A stretch of 64,000 bases of DNA, from contig NZ_KB898729.1 in NCBI RefSeq assembly GCF_000377785.1, positions 183,486 to 247,485 on the forward strand, in the 5' to 3' direction. Source of the DNA: Thioalkalivibrio sp. ALJ24 (GTDB lineage: Bacteria; Pseudomonadota; Gammaproteobacteria; Ectothiorhodospirales; Ectothiorhodospiraceae). The notes below the pieces were generated by a model, which was given only the letters and a program-made list of their open reading frames with translations, was not told the origin of the DNA and did not search any database. How positions within the stretch are numbered: the first letter of the stretch is position 1; the number at the start of each line of letters is the position of its first letter. This document shows, in pieces, positions 46,823-56,516 of this stretch. The position numbers and the translations under genes are program-made.

Positions 46823-47305
46823 ATGTCGTTTTCGAGCGTTTTGCATTTCCGTCGCACCCCCTCCGTATCCGGTGTGCTGGCCGGTTGTTGTGCCCTGGGT
46901 CTGGCGATGTCGCCGGCGACCTCCGCGCTGGCCGAAACCGGTGAAACCGCCCACGGGGCGTCCGCGTCCGGTAACGATGGGGGACAGATGGTGGGTACCC
47001 GCGCCATGATCGACCAGGCGCAGGCCGAGGACACCCGGGCCGAGCTGCTGGAGCGTCTCGAGGAGGCCTCGGTGCAGGAACAGCTGATCGCCATGGGCGT
47101 GGATCCGGAGCAGGCGCGCGAGCGTGTGGCCCGGCTGACCGACGAGGAACTGGCGGAGCTGGAGGCGCGCATGGACAGCGAGCCGGCCGGGGCCGCCGGC
47201 GGTGCCCTGGGCGTGGTCGCCATCGTGTTCCTGGTGTTCGTCATCACCGACGCCCTGGGCGTGACCGACATCTTCGCGTTTGTCCATCCGCCGGGCGAGC
47301 GGTGA
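46823..47305 (+). CDS. PA2779-like small exported membrane protein
   Basis: 160 residues: long signal peptide (about 1-37, TSALA-E), a helical region with QLIAMGVDPEQARERVARLTDEELAELEARMD, and a C-terminal hydrophobic segment (GGALGVVAIVFLVFVITDALGVTDIF). This is the pattern of the PA2779 family, which is nearly always next to a PA2778-type cysteine peptidase, as here. Function unknown. GAGGAGG precedes the ATG at 46823. Confidence 0.8.
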   Translation: MSFSSVLHFRRTPSVSGVLAGCCALGLAMSPATSALAETGETAHGASASGNDGGQMVGTRAMIDQAQAEDTRAELLERLEEASVQEQLIAMGVDPEQARERVARLTDEELAELEARMDSEPAGAAGGALGVVAIVFLVFVITDALGVTDIFAFVHPPGER

Positions 47306-47312
47306 TCCCGGC

Positions 47313-48314
47313 GTGATCCTCCGGGGCCTCGCGGCACTGCTGCTGGCGGCGTTGCTGGCAGGCTGTGCGACCGCGCCTCAGAGCCGGGACCTGGCGGGTG
47401 ACCCCGGGGCCCTGCCGGATCTGCCACCGCGCGTCGAGCTGAGCGACACCCCGTTCCATCCGCAGGAGGAGTACCAGTGCGGCCCGGCTGCGCTGGCCAC
47501 GGTGCTCGAGGGGCGTGGCCTGGACGTGTCGCTGGAAGGGCTGATCGACGAGGTCTACATCCCCGCCCGGGAGGGCACGCTGCAGGCCGAGATGCGCGCG
47601 GCGGTGCGGGCGCGCGATCTGGTGGCGTATCGCCTGGAACCGGATCTGGAGGCGATCCTGCGCGAGGTGGCCGCCGGGCACCCGGTGGTGGTGTTCCAGA
47701 ACCTCGGGCTCGCCATGTTCCCGGAATGGCATTTCGCGGTGGTCATCGGCTACGACCTCGACGCCGGCGAGATCATCCTGCGCAGCGGTACTCACGAGCG
47801 TCATGTGAACGAGTTCGCCCGCTTCGAGCGGACCTGGGCGCGCGGCGAGCGCTGGGCCTTCATCCCGGTGGCGCCGGACGAGTTGCCGGCCACCGCCGAG
47901 CCGCTGAACTGGCTGCGCGCGGTCAACGAACTCGAGGTCATCGGCGCACTGGAGACCGCGGCCACGGGTTATCGCACGGCGATCGACCAATGGCCCGATC
48001 AGCCGGTGGGCTATGTCGGTCTGGCCAACGTCGCCATGGCGCAGGATGATCCCGAGGCGGCCGAATCTGCGCTGCGCAAGCTGATCGAGCGTGACCCCGG
48101 GGTGGACGCGGCCTGGAATAACCTCGCCCATGTCCTCCTGGCGCGTGACTGCACGGAACCCGCCCGCGCGGCGGCCGCCTGCGCGGTGGCGCTGACAGGG
48201 GGCGAGGAGGAATCCCCGTACATCCCGACGCTGCGGACGCTGGAGCGTGCGGCCCCGTCCGGCGGGGCATGCGACCCCGTCCCGGACTGCCCGGCGGGCC
48301 CGCGCGCCGACTGA
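47313..48314 (+). CDS. PA2778-like C39-type cysteine peptidase lipoprotein
   Basis: 333 residues. The GTG start at 47313 gives a textbook lipoprotein signal ending LLAGC. The peptidase domain has Cys in EEYQCGPAALATVL and His in EWHFAVVIGYD, like C39 bacteriocin-processing peptidases. A TPR-like C-terminus (YRTAIDQWPDQPVGYVGLANVAMAQ, ALRKLIERDPGVDAAWNNLAHVL) follows. An alternative TTG start inside the upstream gene would bury the signal peptide. It probably acts on or with the PA2779-like product 8 nt upstream. Confidence 0.85.
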   Translation: MILRGLAALLLAALLAGCATAPQSRDLAGDPGALPDLPPRVELSDTPFHPQEEYQCGPAALATVLEGRGLDVSLEGLIDEVYIPAREGTLQAEMRAAVRARDLVAYRLEPDLEAILREVAAGHPVVVFQNLGLAMFPEWHFAVVIGYDLDAGEIILRSGTHERHVNEFARFERTWARGERWAFIPVAPDELPATAEPLNWLRAVNELEVIGALETAATGYRTAIDQWPDQPVGYVGLANVAMAQDDPEAAESALRKLIERDPGVDAAWNNLAHVLLARDCTEPARAAAACAVALTGGEEESPYIPTLRTLERAAPSGGACDPVPDCPAGPRAD

Positions 48315-48339
48315 CCCGGGTACGCCGCTCGGCGCGGCG

Positions 48340-48984
48340 TCAGTCCTCGAACAGGGCCTCCACCCGCGCGTGGATGTGCTGGTCCGCATCCGGGCCGATC
48401 TGCGTGGTCTCCGGATCGTGACGGTCGCAGAACGCCCAGGCGAATTTCAGGTCCTTGATCCCCAGCGAGCCGAACAGCCGCGCCTCGGCCGAATGGTCGG
48501 TGGCTTCCGGGATCACGGTCGGCCAACCGTCCTCGCCCGGGGTCAGCGCGGGGCCGAAGAAGATCGCCCCCGGCAGGTTCTTGATCCGCAGGGCGCAGGT
48601 GCCCTCGGTGACGCCGCCCATCGGCAGGAAGTCGATGGTGCGCGACAGGCGCTGCTTGCGGTTGAACGGGGTATCCACGGTGCCGCCGGCGGCGCGGATC
48701 GCGGGTGCCTCGGCCTCGTAGGCCAGCACCTCCAGTCCGGCCTCGCGCCAGGCGTCCAGGTCGCGCGCGCCGCGGTGGCTGGGCAGGAACAGCCAGCGCG
48801 GCTCGGTGAGCGCTCGCAGCTCCTGCAGCAGGGCATCCGAAAACGGCGGGGCGTTCACCAGGATCCCGCCCATCTCGCGGTCGTCGATCAGCCAGACCGC
48901 CGGCTCGTTGTGGCCGACGCGGTGGATGTTGCGTTCGCGCAGTTCGACCAGTGCCGGACCGATCGTTCCGGGGGAAGCGGACAT
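48340..48984 (-). CDS. Hypothetical protein, possibly degenerate metallo-beta-lactamase fold
   Basis: 214 residues, no signal peptide. The order AVWLIDDREMGGILVNAPP, ALLQELRALTEPRWLFLPSHRGARDLDAW and GLEVLAYEAEA recalls the early strands of the metallo-beta-lactamase fold, but the HxHxDH zinc motif is missing (only SHRGARD remains). CALRIKNLPGAIFFGPAL would be a later strand. The start at 48984 has GGAG 8 nt upstream. Function unknown. Confidence 0.55.
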   Translation of the reverse strand: MSASPGTIGPALVELRERNIHRVGHNEPAVWLIDDREMGGILVNAPPFSDALLQELRALTEPRWLFLPSHRGARDLDAWREAGLEVLAYEAEAPAIRAAGGTVDTPFNRKQRLSRTIDFLPMGGVTEGTCALRIKNLPGAIFFGPALTPGEDGWPTVIPEATDHSAEARLFGSLGIKDLKFAWAFCDRHDPETTQIGPDADQHIHARVEALFED

Positions 48985-49098
48985 GCGGGCGTCTCCGGGT
49001 TCCTCTGGGGTGTAGTCGGGAAGGTTGCGGGCTTCCGGCCCCGTGCGCAATTTGGGCGGGAATCTGGCGGGGGATCGCCGGGCCGCCGGATCACGGGA

Positions 49099-49839
49099 TC
49101 ACGGCTTCCGCGGGGAGGCCTCGTCGCGGGCTTCCAGTTGCCTCATCTCGCTTTCGATCCAGTCCTCGGTCTGCGCCAGCACCTCGGCGGCCGAACGGCC
49201 CTGGGTCTCGATCGGCGGCCCCACCGACACCTCGATGGTCCCGGGGTAGCGCAGGAACCCGCGCCGTGGCCAGTAGGTACCGGAGTTCAGCGCCACCGGC
49301 AGCACCGGGTATCCGCCGCGCGCGGCCAGCTGCGCGCCGCCCTGACGATAACGGCCCTTTTCCCCGGGATTCACGCGCGTGCCCTCGGGGAACACGATCA
49401 CCCACAGCCCCTGGTCCAGGCGCTTCTTGCCTTCCCGCAGCAGGCCCTCCAGGGCCTGGCGCCCGGCACCGCGGTCGATGGGTACCGGGTTGAGCATGGC
49501 CAGGGTCCAGCCGAACAGCGGGATGCGCATCAGCTCGCGTTTGAACACCCAGGTCTGGCGCGGGAAGATCGACACGAACGCGAGGGTCTCCCACGCCGAC
49601 TGATGCTTGGACATCACCACGTGGGGGCGCGAGGTGTCCACATGTTCCAGGCCACGTACCCGGTAGCGCACCCCGCAGGTGACCCGCAGCCACCAGATAT
49701 TGAAGCGGCCCCACTGGATCAGGATGCGGTAGCGCTGCTCATGGGACAGCGGCCAGATCAGCAACGGCACGATCAGGCCGTAGATCAGCGACGAGCTGAT
49801 CAGCCCGACGTGAAACAGCAGTGAGCGCAGGTACAGCAT
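49099..49839 (-). CDS. plsC: 1-acyl-glycerol-3-phosphate acyltransferase
   Basis: 246 residues with an N-terminal hydrophobic region (about 1-35). The acyltransferase block I reads SKHQSAWET, i.e. HX4E instead of the usual HX4D, a variant found in some proteobacterial PlsC proteins. FKRELMRIPLFGW and VFPEGTRVNPGEKG are blocks II and III. It makes phosphatidic acid for membrane lipids. It is 12 nt downstream of glyS and probably in the same operon. Confidence 0.92.
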   Translation of the reverse strand: MLYLRSLLFHVGLISSSLIYGLIVPLLIWPLSHEQRYRILIQWGRFNIWWLRVTCGVRYRVRGLEHVDTSRPHVVMSKHQSAWETLAFVSIFPRQTWVFKRELMRIPLFGWTLAMLNPVPIDRGAGRQALEGLLREGKKRLDQGLWVIVFPEGTRVNPGEKGRYRQGGAQLAARGGYPVLPVALNSGTYWPRRGFLRYPGTIEVSVGPPIETQGRSAAEVLAQTEDWIESEMRQLEARDEASPRKP

Positions 49840-49851
49840 GCTTGCCTGCCC

Positions 49852-51933
49852 TCAGCCGGTGGCCAGCCGCCCGATGTCGGCCACGGTCTCGAAGGCCTGG
49901 CGCAGCTCGCGCAGCAGGGCGAGGCGGTTGCGCCGTTCGGCCGGGTCCTCGGCCATCACCATCACCCCGTCGAAGAAGCGGTCCACGCGCTCGCGCAGCC
50001 CGGCGAGTTCGCCCAGCGCCAGCACGTAGTCGCCGTCGGCCACCGCCGTATCCACGGCCGGACGCACTGCCAGCAGACCCTGATGCAGCTGGCGTTCCTC
50101 GTCGGCCACCAGGGCCTCGGGCTCCAGCGTGCCGGCGGCCTCGTCGCCGGCTTTGCGCAGCAGGTTGTGGATGCGCTTGTTGGCCGCGGCCAGGGCCTCG
50201 GCCTCGGGACGTTCACGGAACTGCGACACCGCGCGCACCCGGCGGGCGAAATCCAGCGGCTGGTCGGGGGCGACCGCGCCCACGGCCTCGATGGTCTCGT
50301 GGGCGTGGCCCTGCTCTAGCAGGTAGCCGCGCAGGCGCTCGACGATGTATTCGCGGACCGGCTCGACCGCCTGGTCGGCCTCGGCCACGCGTTCGCGGAT
50401 CGGCTCGGCGGCTGCGGCGAGCAGCGGGGTCAGGGCCAGCGGGAGTTCGCGTTCGACCAGGATGCGCACCAGCCCCAGCGCGGCCCGGCGCAGGGCGAAC
50501 GGGTCCTTGGTGCCGCTGGGCTGCTTGCCGATGGCGAAGATCCCGACCAGGGTGTCGAGGCGGTCGGCCAGCGCCAGGGCCTGTGCCAGCGGGCCGTCCG
50601 GCAGCTCGGAGCCCGACTGGCGCGGCCAGTAGTGCTGCTCGATCGCGTCGGCGACCGCCTCGTCCTCGCGGTCGTGCAGCGCGTAATAGCGCCCCATGGT
50701 GCCCTGCAGTTCGGTGAACTCGAACACCATGCGGGTCAGCAGATCGCATTTGCACAGCCGCGCGGCGCGGGCGGCCAGGCCGGCATCCAGTCCCATGGGA
50801 TCCGCCAGACCCTGCATCAGCGTCTCCAGGCGCTGCGACTTGTCGCGCAGGGTGCCCAGACGCTTCTCGAACACCACCGAGCCGAGTTCGTCCAGGCGTT
50901 CTTCCAGGCGGTGCTTGCGGTCCTGCTCCCAGAAGAATTCGGCATCCGCGAAGCGCGGGCGCAGCACGCGTTCGTTGCCGTCGCGCACCGCCGCGGGATC
51001 ACGTGACTCGATGTTGCTGACGACGATGAAATTCGGTTGCAGGCGGCCGGCCTCGTCCACCACCGGGAAGTATTTCTGGTTGTCCTGCATGGTGGAGATC
51101 AGCGCCTCCTGCGGGACCTCGAGGAAACGCCGGTCGAAGCTGCCGCCCAGGGCCACCGGCCACTCCACCAGCGCGGTGACCTCGTCCAGCATGTCCGGGT
51201 CGACCAGCGCGCGCCCGCCCAGCTCGCGGGCGGTCGCGTGGACCTGCTCCAGGATGCGTTCGCGACGGGACTCGAACGAGGGATCCACGCGGCCCTCGGC
51301 GCGCAGCCTTTCGGCGTAGTCCGCGGGGCTGGGGAGCTCCAGCGGGGCCGGGTGGTGGAAGCGGTGGCCACGCGTGTGGCGGCCGGCCCCCTGTTCCAGC
51401 ACCGTCATCGGCAGGACGTCGGGTCCGTGCAGCACCACCAGCCAGTGCACCGGGCGGACGAATTCCGTGGTGCTCTCGCCCCAGCGCATGCGCTTGGGCG
51501 TGGGCAGATGCTCCAGCGCCCCCGCCAGCATCTCCGGCAGCAGCTCTCCGAGGGCCTGCCCCGGCTGCATGCGGCGGAAGATCAGGTATTCGCCCTTGCC
51601 GGTGTCCTCGCGCTCGAGCTGGTCCACCTCCACCCCGCAGGAGGAGGCGAAGCCCTGCGCCGCACGGGTCGGCCGGCCCTGGTCGTCGAAGGCGGCGGCC
51701 ACGGCCGGGCCGCGGCGTTCCTGCAGCTGGTCGGGCTGACGGCCGGGTACCGCGGGGAAGCGCACGGCCAGGCGCCGGGGTGTGGCGAAGGCCTCGGGCT
51801 CGCCGGTTTCCAGCCCGGCGTCGCGCAGGCGGGTGGTCAGGCCCTCGGCGAGGGCGTCGCGCAGGCGCGCCAGCGCGGTGGGCGGCAGTTCTTCGGTGCC
51901 GAGTTCGATCAGAAGTTCGCGGGCTTCGTCCAT
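49852..51933 (-). CDS. glyS: Glycyl-tRNA synthetase beta subunit
   Basis: 693 residues of the bacterial alpha2beta2 enzyme. The N-terminus ELLIELGTEELPPTAL, the central DNQKYFPVVDEAGRL region, KCDLLTRMVFEFTELQGTMGRYYA and the C-terminal DALR-like anticodon-binding part match the family. It needs the alpha subunit encoded 90 nt upstream. Confidence 0.97.
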   Translation of the reverse strand: MDEARELLIELGTEELPPTALARLRDALAEGLTTRLRDAGLETGEPEAFATPRRLAVRFPAVPGRQPDQLQERRGPAVAAAFDDQGRPTRAAQGFASSCGVEVDQLEREDTGKGEYLIFRRMQPGQALGELLPEMLAGALEHLPTPKRMRWGESTTEFVRPVHWLVVLHGPDVLPMTVLEQGAGRHTRGHRFHHPAPLELPSPADYAERLRAEGRVDPSFESRRERILEQVHATARELGGRALVDPDMLDEVTALVEWPVALGGSFDRRFLEVPQEALISTMQDNQKYFPVVDEAGRLQPNFIVVSNIESRDPAAVRDGNERVLRPRFADAEFFWEQDRKHRLEERLDELGSVVFEKRLGTLRDKSQRLETLMQGLADPMGLDAGLAARAARLCKCDLLTRMVFEFTELQGTMGRYYALHDREDEAVADAIEQHYWPRQSGSELPDGPLAQALALADRLDTLVGIFAIGKQPSGTKDPFALRRAALGLVRILVERELPLALTPLLAAAAEPIRERVAEADQAVEPVREYIVERLRGYLLEQGHAHETIEAVGAVAPDQPLDFARRVRAVSQFRERPEAEALAAANKRIHNLLRKAGDEAAGTLEPEALVADEERQLHQGLLAVRPAVDTAVADGDYVLALGELAGLRERVDRFFDGVMVMAEDPAERRNRLALLRELRQAFETVADIGRLATG

Positions 51934-52023
51934 GTTCGGTCCAGTCGGGTTCCGGTGGGCCCGCGCGCCCGTTCGGGGCGGCGGCGGGCACGGGTTCGGG
52001 GTATGCCCCGGTATCGGGTGGCG

Positions 52024-52971
52024 TCAGGCGGCGTCGGACTTGCCGGTGTCGCCCGGGGCGCACAGCGGAAAGCCCAGCGCCTCGCGCGATTCATAGTATT
52101 TCTGCGCCACGTTCCTGGAGAGCTCGCGCACTCGCAGGATGTAGCGCTGGCGCTCGGTGACCGAGATCGCGCCGCGCGCGTCCAGCAGGTTGAAGCTGTG
52201 CGAGGCGCGCAGCATCTGCTCGTAGGCCGGCAGCGGCAGGCCCAGCTCGATCATGCGGTCGCTCTCCGCCGCATGGTGGTCGAAGGCGGCGAACAGGGCA
52301 TCGCGGTCGGCGTGCTCGAAGTTGTACTTCGACTGCTCGACCTCGTTCTGGTGGTAGACGTCGCCGTAGGTGACCGCGCGCCCGTCCGGGCCGACGGTCC
52401 AGACCAGGTCGTAGACGCTCTCCACGCCCTGCAGGTACATCGCCAGGCGCTCCAGCCCGTAGGTGATCTCGCCGGAGACCGGGTGGCAGTCGATCCCGCC
52501 CACCTGCTGGAAGTAGGTGAACTGGGTCACCTCCATGCCGTTCAGCCAGACCTCCCAGCCCAGCCCCCAGGCGCCCAGCGTCGGCGATTCCCAGTTGTCC
52601 TCGACGAAACGGACGTCGTGGGTCAGCGTGTCGAAGCCCAGTGCCTCCAGCGAGCCGAGATACAGATCCTGGATGTCGGCCGGAGAGGGCTTCAGCAGCA
52701 CCTGGAACTGGTAGTAGTGCTGCAGGCGGTTGGGGTTGTCGCCGTAGCGGCCGTCGGTCGGGCGCCGGCTGGGCTGCACGTAGGCGGCGCGCCACGGTTC
52801 CGGCCCGATCGAGCGCAGGAAGGTCGCCGGATGGAAGGTCCCGGCACCCATCTCCATGTCGTAGGGCTGCATCACCACGCAGCCGTGGTCGTTCCAGTAA
52901 TCCTGCAGTCGGCGGATCAGGTCCTGGAAGGTGGGACTCGCGGTCTCGGTTCGGTCGCTTGCGTTCGCCAT
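52024..52971 (-). CDS. glyQ: Glycyl-tRNA synthetase alpha subunit
   Basis: 315 residues carrying the class II catalytic core. [53 protein letters not shown] and [15 protein letters not shown] are diagnostic. The start MANASDRTE at 52971 was chosen because upstream in-frame codons lie in the promoter region shared with the CDF gene. First gene of glyQ-glyS-plsC. Confidence 0.97.
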   Translation of the reverse strand: MANASDRTETASPTFQDLIRRLQDYWNDHGCVVMQPYDMEMGAGTFHPATFLRSIGPEPWRAAYVQPSRRPTDGRYGDNPNRLQHYYQFQVLLKPSPADIQDLYLGSLEALGFDTLTHDVRFVEDNWESPTLGAWGLGWEVWLNGMEVTQFTYFQQVGGIDCHPVSGEITYGLERLAMYLQGVESVYDLVWTVGPDGRAVTYGDVYHQNEVEQSKYNFEHADRDALFAAFDHHAAESDRMIELGLPLPAYEQMLRASHSFNLLDARGAISVTERQRYILRVRELSRNVAQKYYESREALGFPLCAPGDTGKSDAA

Positions 52972-53111
52972 GGCTGGGGGTCCGGAGCGGATCAGTGGCG
53001 GCAGTATATCGGCCCGCGCCCGGGTGCGGCCACCGCCCGGTTCGGCTGCGCTGGCCGGAGGTCGCTGCGCGGTCCATAATGCCCCGAATCGAGGCATCCC
53101 CGGGGGGCACG

Positions 53112-54338
53112 ATGGCGGCGGATCACCAGCAGCAGCCGGACAGGGCGTCCGCCGAGCCGCCCGATCCGCTCGAGTCGGGCACCGACGACCGGCGCTACCG
53201 CGACACTCGCCGGGTCACCCTCACCGGCGCCGCGGTGAATTCCGGGCTGGCGGTGACCCAGCTGCTCAGCGGCTGGCTGCTCAACTCCCAGGCCCTGATC
53301 GCCGATGGCGTGCACACCGTCTCCGATCTGGTGACCGATGCCGTGGTCCTGGTCGCGGCCGGGCAGGCCGCCGCTTCCCCCGATCGGGACCATCCCTACG
53401 GTCACGGACGCATCGAGACGCTTGCGACGGTGGTCGTGGGTCTGTTCCTCGCGCTGGCGGGGCTGGCCATTGCCTGGGGTGCCGGAGGGCGCCTGCTGGA
53501 GGGGCCCGATGCCGCGGGGCCGGCACCACTGGCGATCGCCTTCGCCCTGGTGACGCTGGTCGCCAAGGAGGGCCTGTACCAGTACACCCGCCGGGTCGCG
53601 CGCCGGCTGGGTTCGCGCATGCTGGAGGCGAACGCCTGGCATCACCGCACCGATGCGATCTCTTCGGTGATCGTGCTGCTGGGGGTGGCCGGCGCGGTTG
53701 CCGGCTGGCCGTGGCTGGACGCGCTGGCGGCCCTGCTGGTGGCCCTGTTCATCCTGCACATCGCCGGACGCCTGATCCGTCGCAGCGTGGCCGAACTGAT
53801 CGACACCGCGCTGGAACCGGAGCAGGTCGCGCGCATCCATCGCACCATCCTGGACGTGCCCGGGGTGAAGGATGCCCACATGTTGCGCACGCGCCGCTCC
53901 GGTGATGACGCGGTGGCCGACGTGCACGTGCAGGTCGCGCCGATGATCTCGGTCTCCGAAGGGCACCGCATCGCCGATGCCGTGCATCGCGCGGTGACCG
54001 AGGATGCGGGCGAGGTCAGCGACATCACGGTGCACGTGGACCCCGAGAACGACGAGGAGCAGGTGGCCAGCTCGCGGCTGCCCCTGCGCCCCGATCTGGT
54101 GGCCGGTCTGCGCGAGGCCTGGGCCGGCTTCCCCGAGCTGGAGGCCCTGGAACACCTCTCCCTGCATTATCTGGGCGGGCGTGTGCATGCGACGCTCACC
54201 CTGCGGCTGGATCCGGAACAGAGCGGGGCCGATCTGCAGCGGCGGGCGGACCAGCTGACCCGGCAGCTGCACGAGCACCCGGCACTGGGGCCGGTGCTGG
54301 GGCAGGTGACCGTACTCTACCGCCCGTGCACCGAATGA
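53112..54338 (+). CDS. Cation diffusion facilitator metal exporter
   Basis: 408 residues. Six membrane helices (about 40-230) include the metal site motifs: ADGVHTVSD in helix 2 and HHRTDA in helix 5; [10 protein letters not shown] is the cytoplasmic loop signature. The cytoplasmic domain has [24 protein letters not shown], then an extra C-terminal segment of about 80 residues. A CATAAT -10-like box at 53075-53080 supports the start at 53112 rather than the ATG at 53079. It probably exports zinc, iron or manganese; metal not determined. Confidence 0.9.
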   Translation: MAADHQQQPDRASAEPPDPLESGTDDRRYRDTRRVTLTGAAVNSGLAVTQLLSGWLLNSQALIADGVHTVSDLVTDAVVLVAAGQAAASPDRDHPYGHGRIETLATVVVGLFLALAGLAIAWGAGGRLLEGPDAAGPAPLAIAFALVTLVAKEGLYQYTRRVARRLGSRMLEANAWHHRTDAISSVIVLLGVAGAVAGWPWLDALAALLVALFILHIAGRLIRRSVAELIDTALEPEQVARIHRTILDVPGVKDAHMLRTRRSGDDAVADVHVQVAPMISVSEGHRIADAVHRAVTEDAGEVSDITVHVDPENDEEQVASSRLPLRPDLVAGLREAWAGFPELEALEHLSLHYLGGRVHATLTLRLDPEQSGADLQRRADQLTRQLHEHPALGPVLGQVTVLYRPCTE

Positions 54339-54361
54339 GGGCGACTTTTCCGATGTAGCCC

Positions 54362-54395
54362 TATAATGGTGCATGAAGTGCACTGCGGAGGTGCG
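54362..54395 (+). promoter_or_regulatory. glnA upstream control: TATAAT box and NtrC-like sites
   Basis: A TATAAT hexamer (54362-54367, no good -35) is directly followed by GTGCA-N5-TGCAC (54369-54383) and TGCAC-N7-GTGCG (54379-54395), both close to the NtrC operator. They lie 62-88 bp before the -24 element, so NtrC-P could switch off the upstream start and activate the sigma-54 one, as at E. coli glnA. Confidence 0.65.
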
Positions 54396-54456
54396 TTGTG
54401 CCGTCTCTCCGAGCGAGGGGCGGCCTCAGCGCGCCCCGCGGCAGGGGGTTGCGATT

Positions 54457-54472
54457 TGGCACGCGGCCTGCA
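54457..54472 (+). promoter_or_regulatory. Sigma-54 promoter of glnA
   Basis: TGGCACGCGGCCTGCA matches TGGCACGNNNNTTGCW at all positions except one T. Transcription should begin near 54483, giving a leader of about 70 nt. Confidence 0.88.
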
Positions 54473-54555
54473 TAACCCTGATGCAGACGCCGATCGGTCG
54501 TGATGACCGCGCCGGCATCCATCGTCTCAAACTGAAGACCAGAGGAGTCCTCACT

Positions 54556-55965
54556 ATGTCCGCAGCCGAAGTGCTGAAGCAGATCAAGGAACAGGAAGTC
54601 CGTTTCGTTGACCTTCGTTTTACCGATTCCAAGGGCAAGGAACAGCATGTGACCCTGCCGGCCCACGACCTCGACGAAGACGCCTTCGAAGAAGGCAAGA
54701 TGTTCGACGGGTCCTCCATCTCGGGCTGGAAGGGTATCAACGAATCCGACATGATCCTGATGCCGGATCCCTCCTCCGCGGTGATCGACCCGTTCTTCGA
54801 GGACATGACCATGAACATCCGCTGTGATGTCGTGGAACCCGCTACCATGCAGGGCTACGATCGCTGCCCGCGCTCGCTGGCGCGCCGCGCCGAGGCCTAT
54901 CTGCAGAGCAGCGGCATCGCCGATACCGCGCTGTTCGGCCCGGAGAACGAGTTCTTCGTGTTCGACGACGTGAAGTGGGGCTCCGACCTCTCCGGTTCCT
55001 ACTGCCGCGTGGACTCCCAGGAGGCTTCCTGGAACTCCGAACGCGTTTATGACGATGGCAACATCGGTCATCGCCCGGGCGTGAAGGGCGGCTACTTCCC
55101 GGTTCCGCCGGTCGACAGCCTGCACGACATCCGTTCGACCATGTGCGAAGTGATGACCGAGATGGGGCTGACCACCGAGGTCCACCATCACGAGGTGGCG
55201 ACCGCCGGCCAGTGCGAGATCGGCGTGGGTGCGGCGACCCTGACGCAGAAGGCCGATGAGGTGCAGGCGCTCAAGTACGTGGTGCAGAACGTCGCCCACA
55301 TGCAGGGCAAGACCGCGACCTTCATGCCCAAGCCGATCGTCGGCGACAATGGCTCCGGCATGCACGTCCACCAGTCGCTGTCGAAGGACGGCAAGAACCT
55401 GTTCTCCGGTGATCTGTACGGCGGCCTGTCCGAGACCGCGCTGTACTACATCGGCGGCATCATCAAGCACGCGCGTGCCCTGAACGCCTTCACCAATCCG
55501 TCCACCAACAGCTACAAGCGTCTGGTGCCGGGCTTCGAGGCGCCGGTCATGCTGGCCTACTCCGCGCGCAACCGTTCGGCGTCCATCCGCATCCCGTTCG
55601 TGATGAGCCCGAAGGCCCGCCGCATCGAGCTGCGCTTCCCCGACTCCACCGCGAACCCCTATCTGGCGTTCGCCGCGATGCTGATGGCCGGCATCGACGG
55701 GATCCAGAACAAGATCCACCCGGGCGAAGCGATGGACAAGAACCTCTACGACCTGCCGCCGGAAGAAGAGAAGGGCATCCCGCAGGTCTGCCATTCGCTG
55801 GATCAGGCCCTGGAGGCGCTGGACGCCGACCGCGCGTTCCTGACCCAGGGCGGGGTGTTCACCGACGACATGATCGATGCCTACATCGATCTGAAGATGG
55901 AAGACGTGACGCGCATGCGCATGACCACCCATCCGGTCGAGTTCGACATGTACTACAGCCTGTAA
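54556..55965 (+). CDS. glnA: Glutamine synthetase type I
   Basis: 469 residues. Catalytic and binding segments [47 protein letters not shown] and NRSASIRIP are intact. Tyr398 in NLYDLPPEE is the adenylylation site, so the enzyme should be controlled by GlnE as in enteric bacteria. It assimilates ammonia. The start at 54556 has AGAGGAG upstream. Transcription is expected from the sigma-54 promoter under NtrC control; ntrBC are not adjacent. Confidence 0.98.
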   Translation: MSAAEVLKQIKEQEVRFVDLRFTDSKGKEQHVTLPAHDLDEDAFEEGKMFDGSSISGWKGINESDMILMPDPSSAVIDPFFEDMTMNIRCDVVEPATMQGYDRCPRSLARRAEAYLQSSGIADTALFGPENEFFVFDDVKWGSDLSGSYCRVDSQEASWNSERVYDDGNIGHRPGVKGGYFPVPPVDSLHDIRSTMCEVMTEMGLTTEVHHHEVATAGQCEIGVGAATLTQKADEVQALKYVVQNVAHMQGKTATFMPKPIVGDNGSGMHVHQSLSKDGKNLFSGDLYGGLSETALYYIGGIIKHARALNAFTNPSTNSYKRLVPGFEAPVMLAYSARNRSASIRIPFVMSPKARRIELRFPDSTANPYLAFAAMLMAGIDGIQNKIHPGEAMDKNLYDLPPEEEKGIPQVCHSLDQALEALDADRAFLTQGGVFTDDMIDAYIDLKMEDVTRMRMTTHPVEFDMYYSL

Positions 55966-55992
55966 GCCCCGCGGGCTTTCCGGCCGTCATCG

Positions 55993-56022
55993 GGCCCCGG
56001 CGTTCGCGCCGGGGCCTTTTTT
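55993..56022 (+). terminator. Intrinsic terminator of glnA
   Basis: A perfect 10-bp stem GGCCCCGGCG / CGCCGGGGCC with a TTCG tetraloop is followed by six T. Confidence 0.93.
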
Positions 56023-56060
56023 CGTTCTGCCCCGGGCGAACCTGCGCGGAGAGCGCGCAC

Positions 56061-56086
56061 AAAAAAGGGCCGCCCGAAGGCGGCCC
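56061..56086 (-). terminator. Intrinsic terminator of the cold-shock gene
   Basis: On the minus strand GGGCCGCC / GGCGGCCC with a TTCG loop is followed by six T, 44 nt past the stop codon. Confidence 0.9.
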
Positions 56087-56130
56087 TCTGCTTCCCGACG
56101 CACGCCCGAAGGCGCGCCGTGCGGGCAGTC

Positions 56131-56334
56131 TTACAGCGCGGTCACGTCACCCGCGGCCAGACCCTTGGCGGTTTCCTGAATCTCGAAGGAAACCTTCTGG
56201 CCCTCGGCCAGGGTCTTGAAGCCCGAACCGTTGATCGCGGAGAAGTGCACGAACACGTCCTTGCCGCCATCATCGGGGGTGATGAAACCGAAACCCTTGC
56301 TCTCGTTGAACCACTTAACAACACCGGTATTCAC
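56131..56334 (-). CDS. CspA-family cold-shock protein
   Basis: 67 residues, a single cold-shock domain. Both RNA-binding motifs are present: KGFGFI (RNP1, residues 13-18) and VFVHF (RNP2, 27-31). It is normal in length and probably an RNA chaperone. It has its own promoter, a leader of about 120 nt with an internal long-range stem, and a terminator. Whether it is cold-induced cannot be told from the protein. Confidence 0.96.
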   Translation of the reverse strand: MNTGVVKWFNESKGFGFITPDDGGKDVFVHFSAINGSGFKTLAEGQKVSFEIQETAKGLAAGDVTAL

Positions 56335-56362
56335 AACTACTTACCTCATCATGTAACTAAAG

Positions 56363-56459
56363 AAACGTGATTGCGGAACGCTACCAACAGATCAACGGGA
56401 GCACTGGTCCAGAAAACTGGGAACTTCCTTGGAGTTGCTGCTAACCGCGAATCACGTTT
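56363..56459 (-). promoter_or_regulatory. Structured 5' leader of the cold-shock gene
   Basis: The first bases of the predicted mRNA (56459-56445, AAACGTGATTCGCGG) can pair with AATCACGTTT-type sequence at 56376-56363 (CCGCAATCACGTTT), leaving one bulge. The stem would close about 68 nt of leader and end 28 nt before the start codon. This resembles in outline the temperature-sensitive leader of E. coli cspA. Confidence 0.5.
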
Positions 56460-56462
56460 TCG

Positions 56463-56492
56463 ACTATACGCTCCTGTGGCGGCAAAAGCCAA
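56463..56492 (-). promoter_or_regulatory. Sigma-70 promoter of the cold-shock gene
   Basis: On the minus strand TTGGCT (56492-56487) and TATAGT (56468-56463) are 18 bp apart. The predicted start near 56456 gives a leader of about 120 nt. Confidence 0.6.
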
Positions 56493-56516
56493 TGGGTAGC
56501 TCCAATTTTTCTTTTT

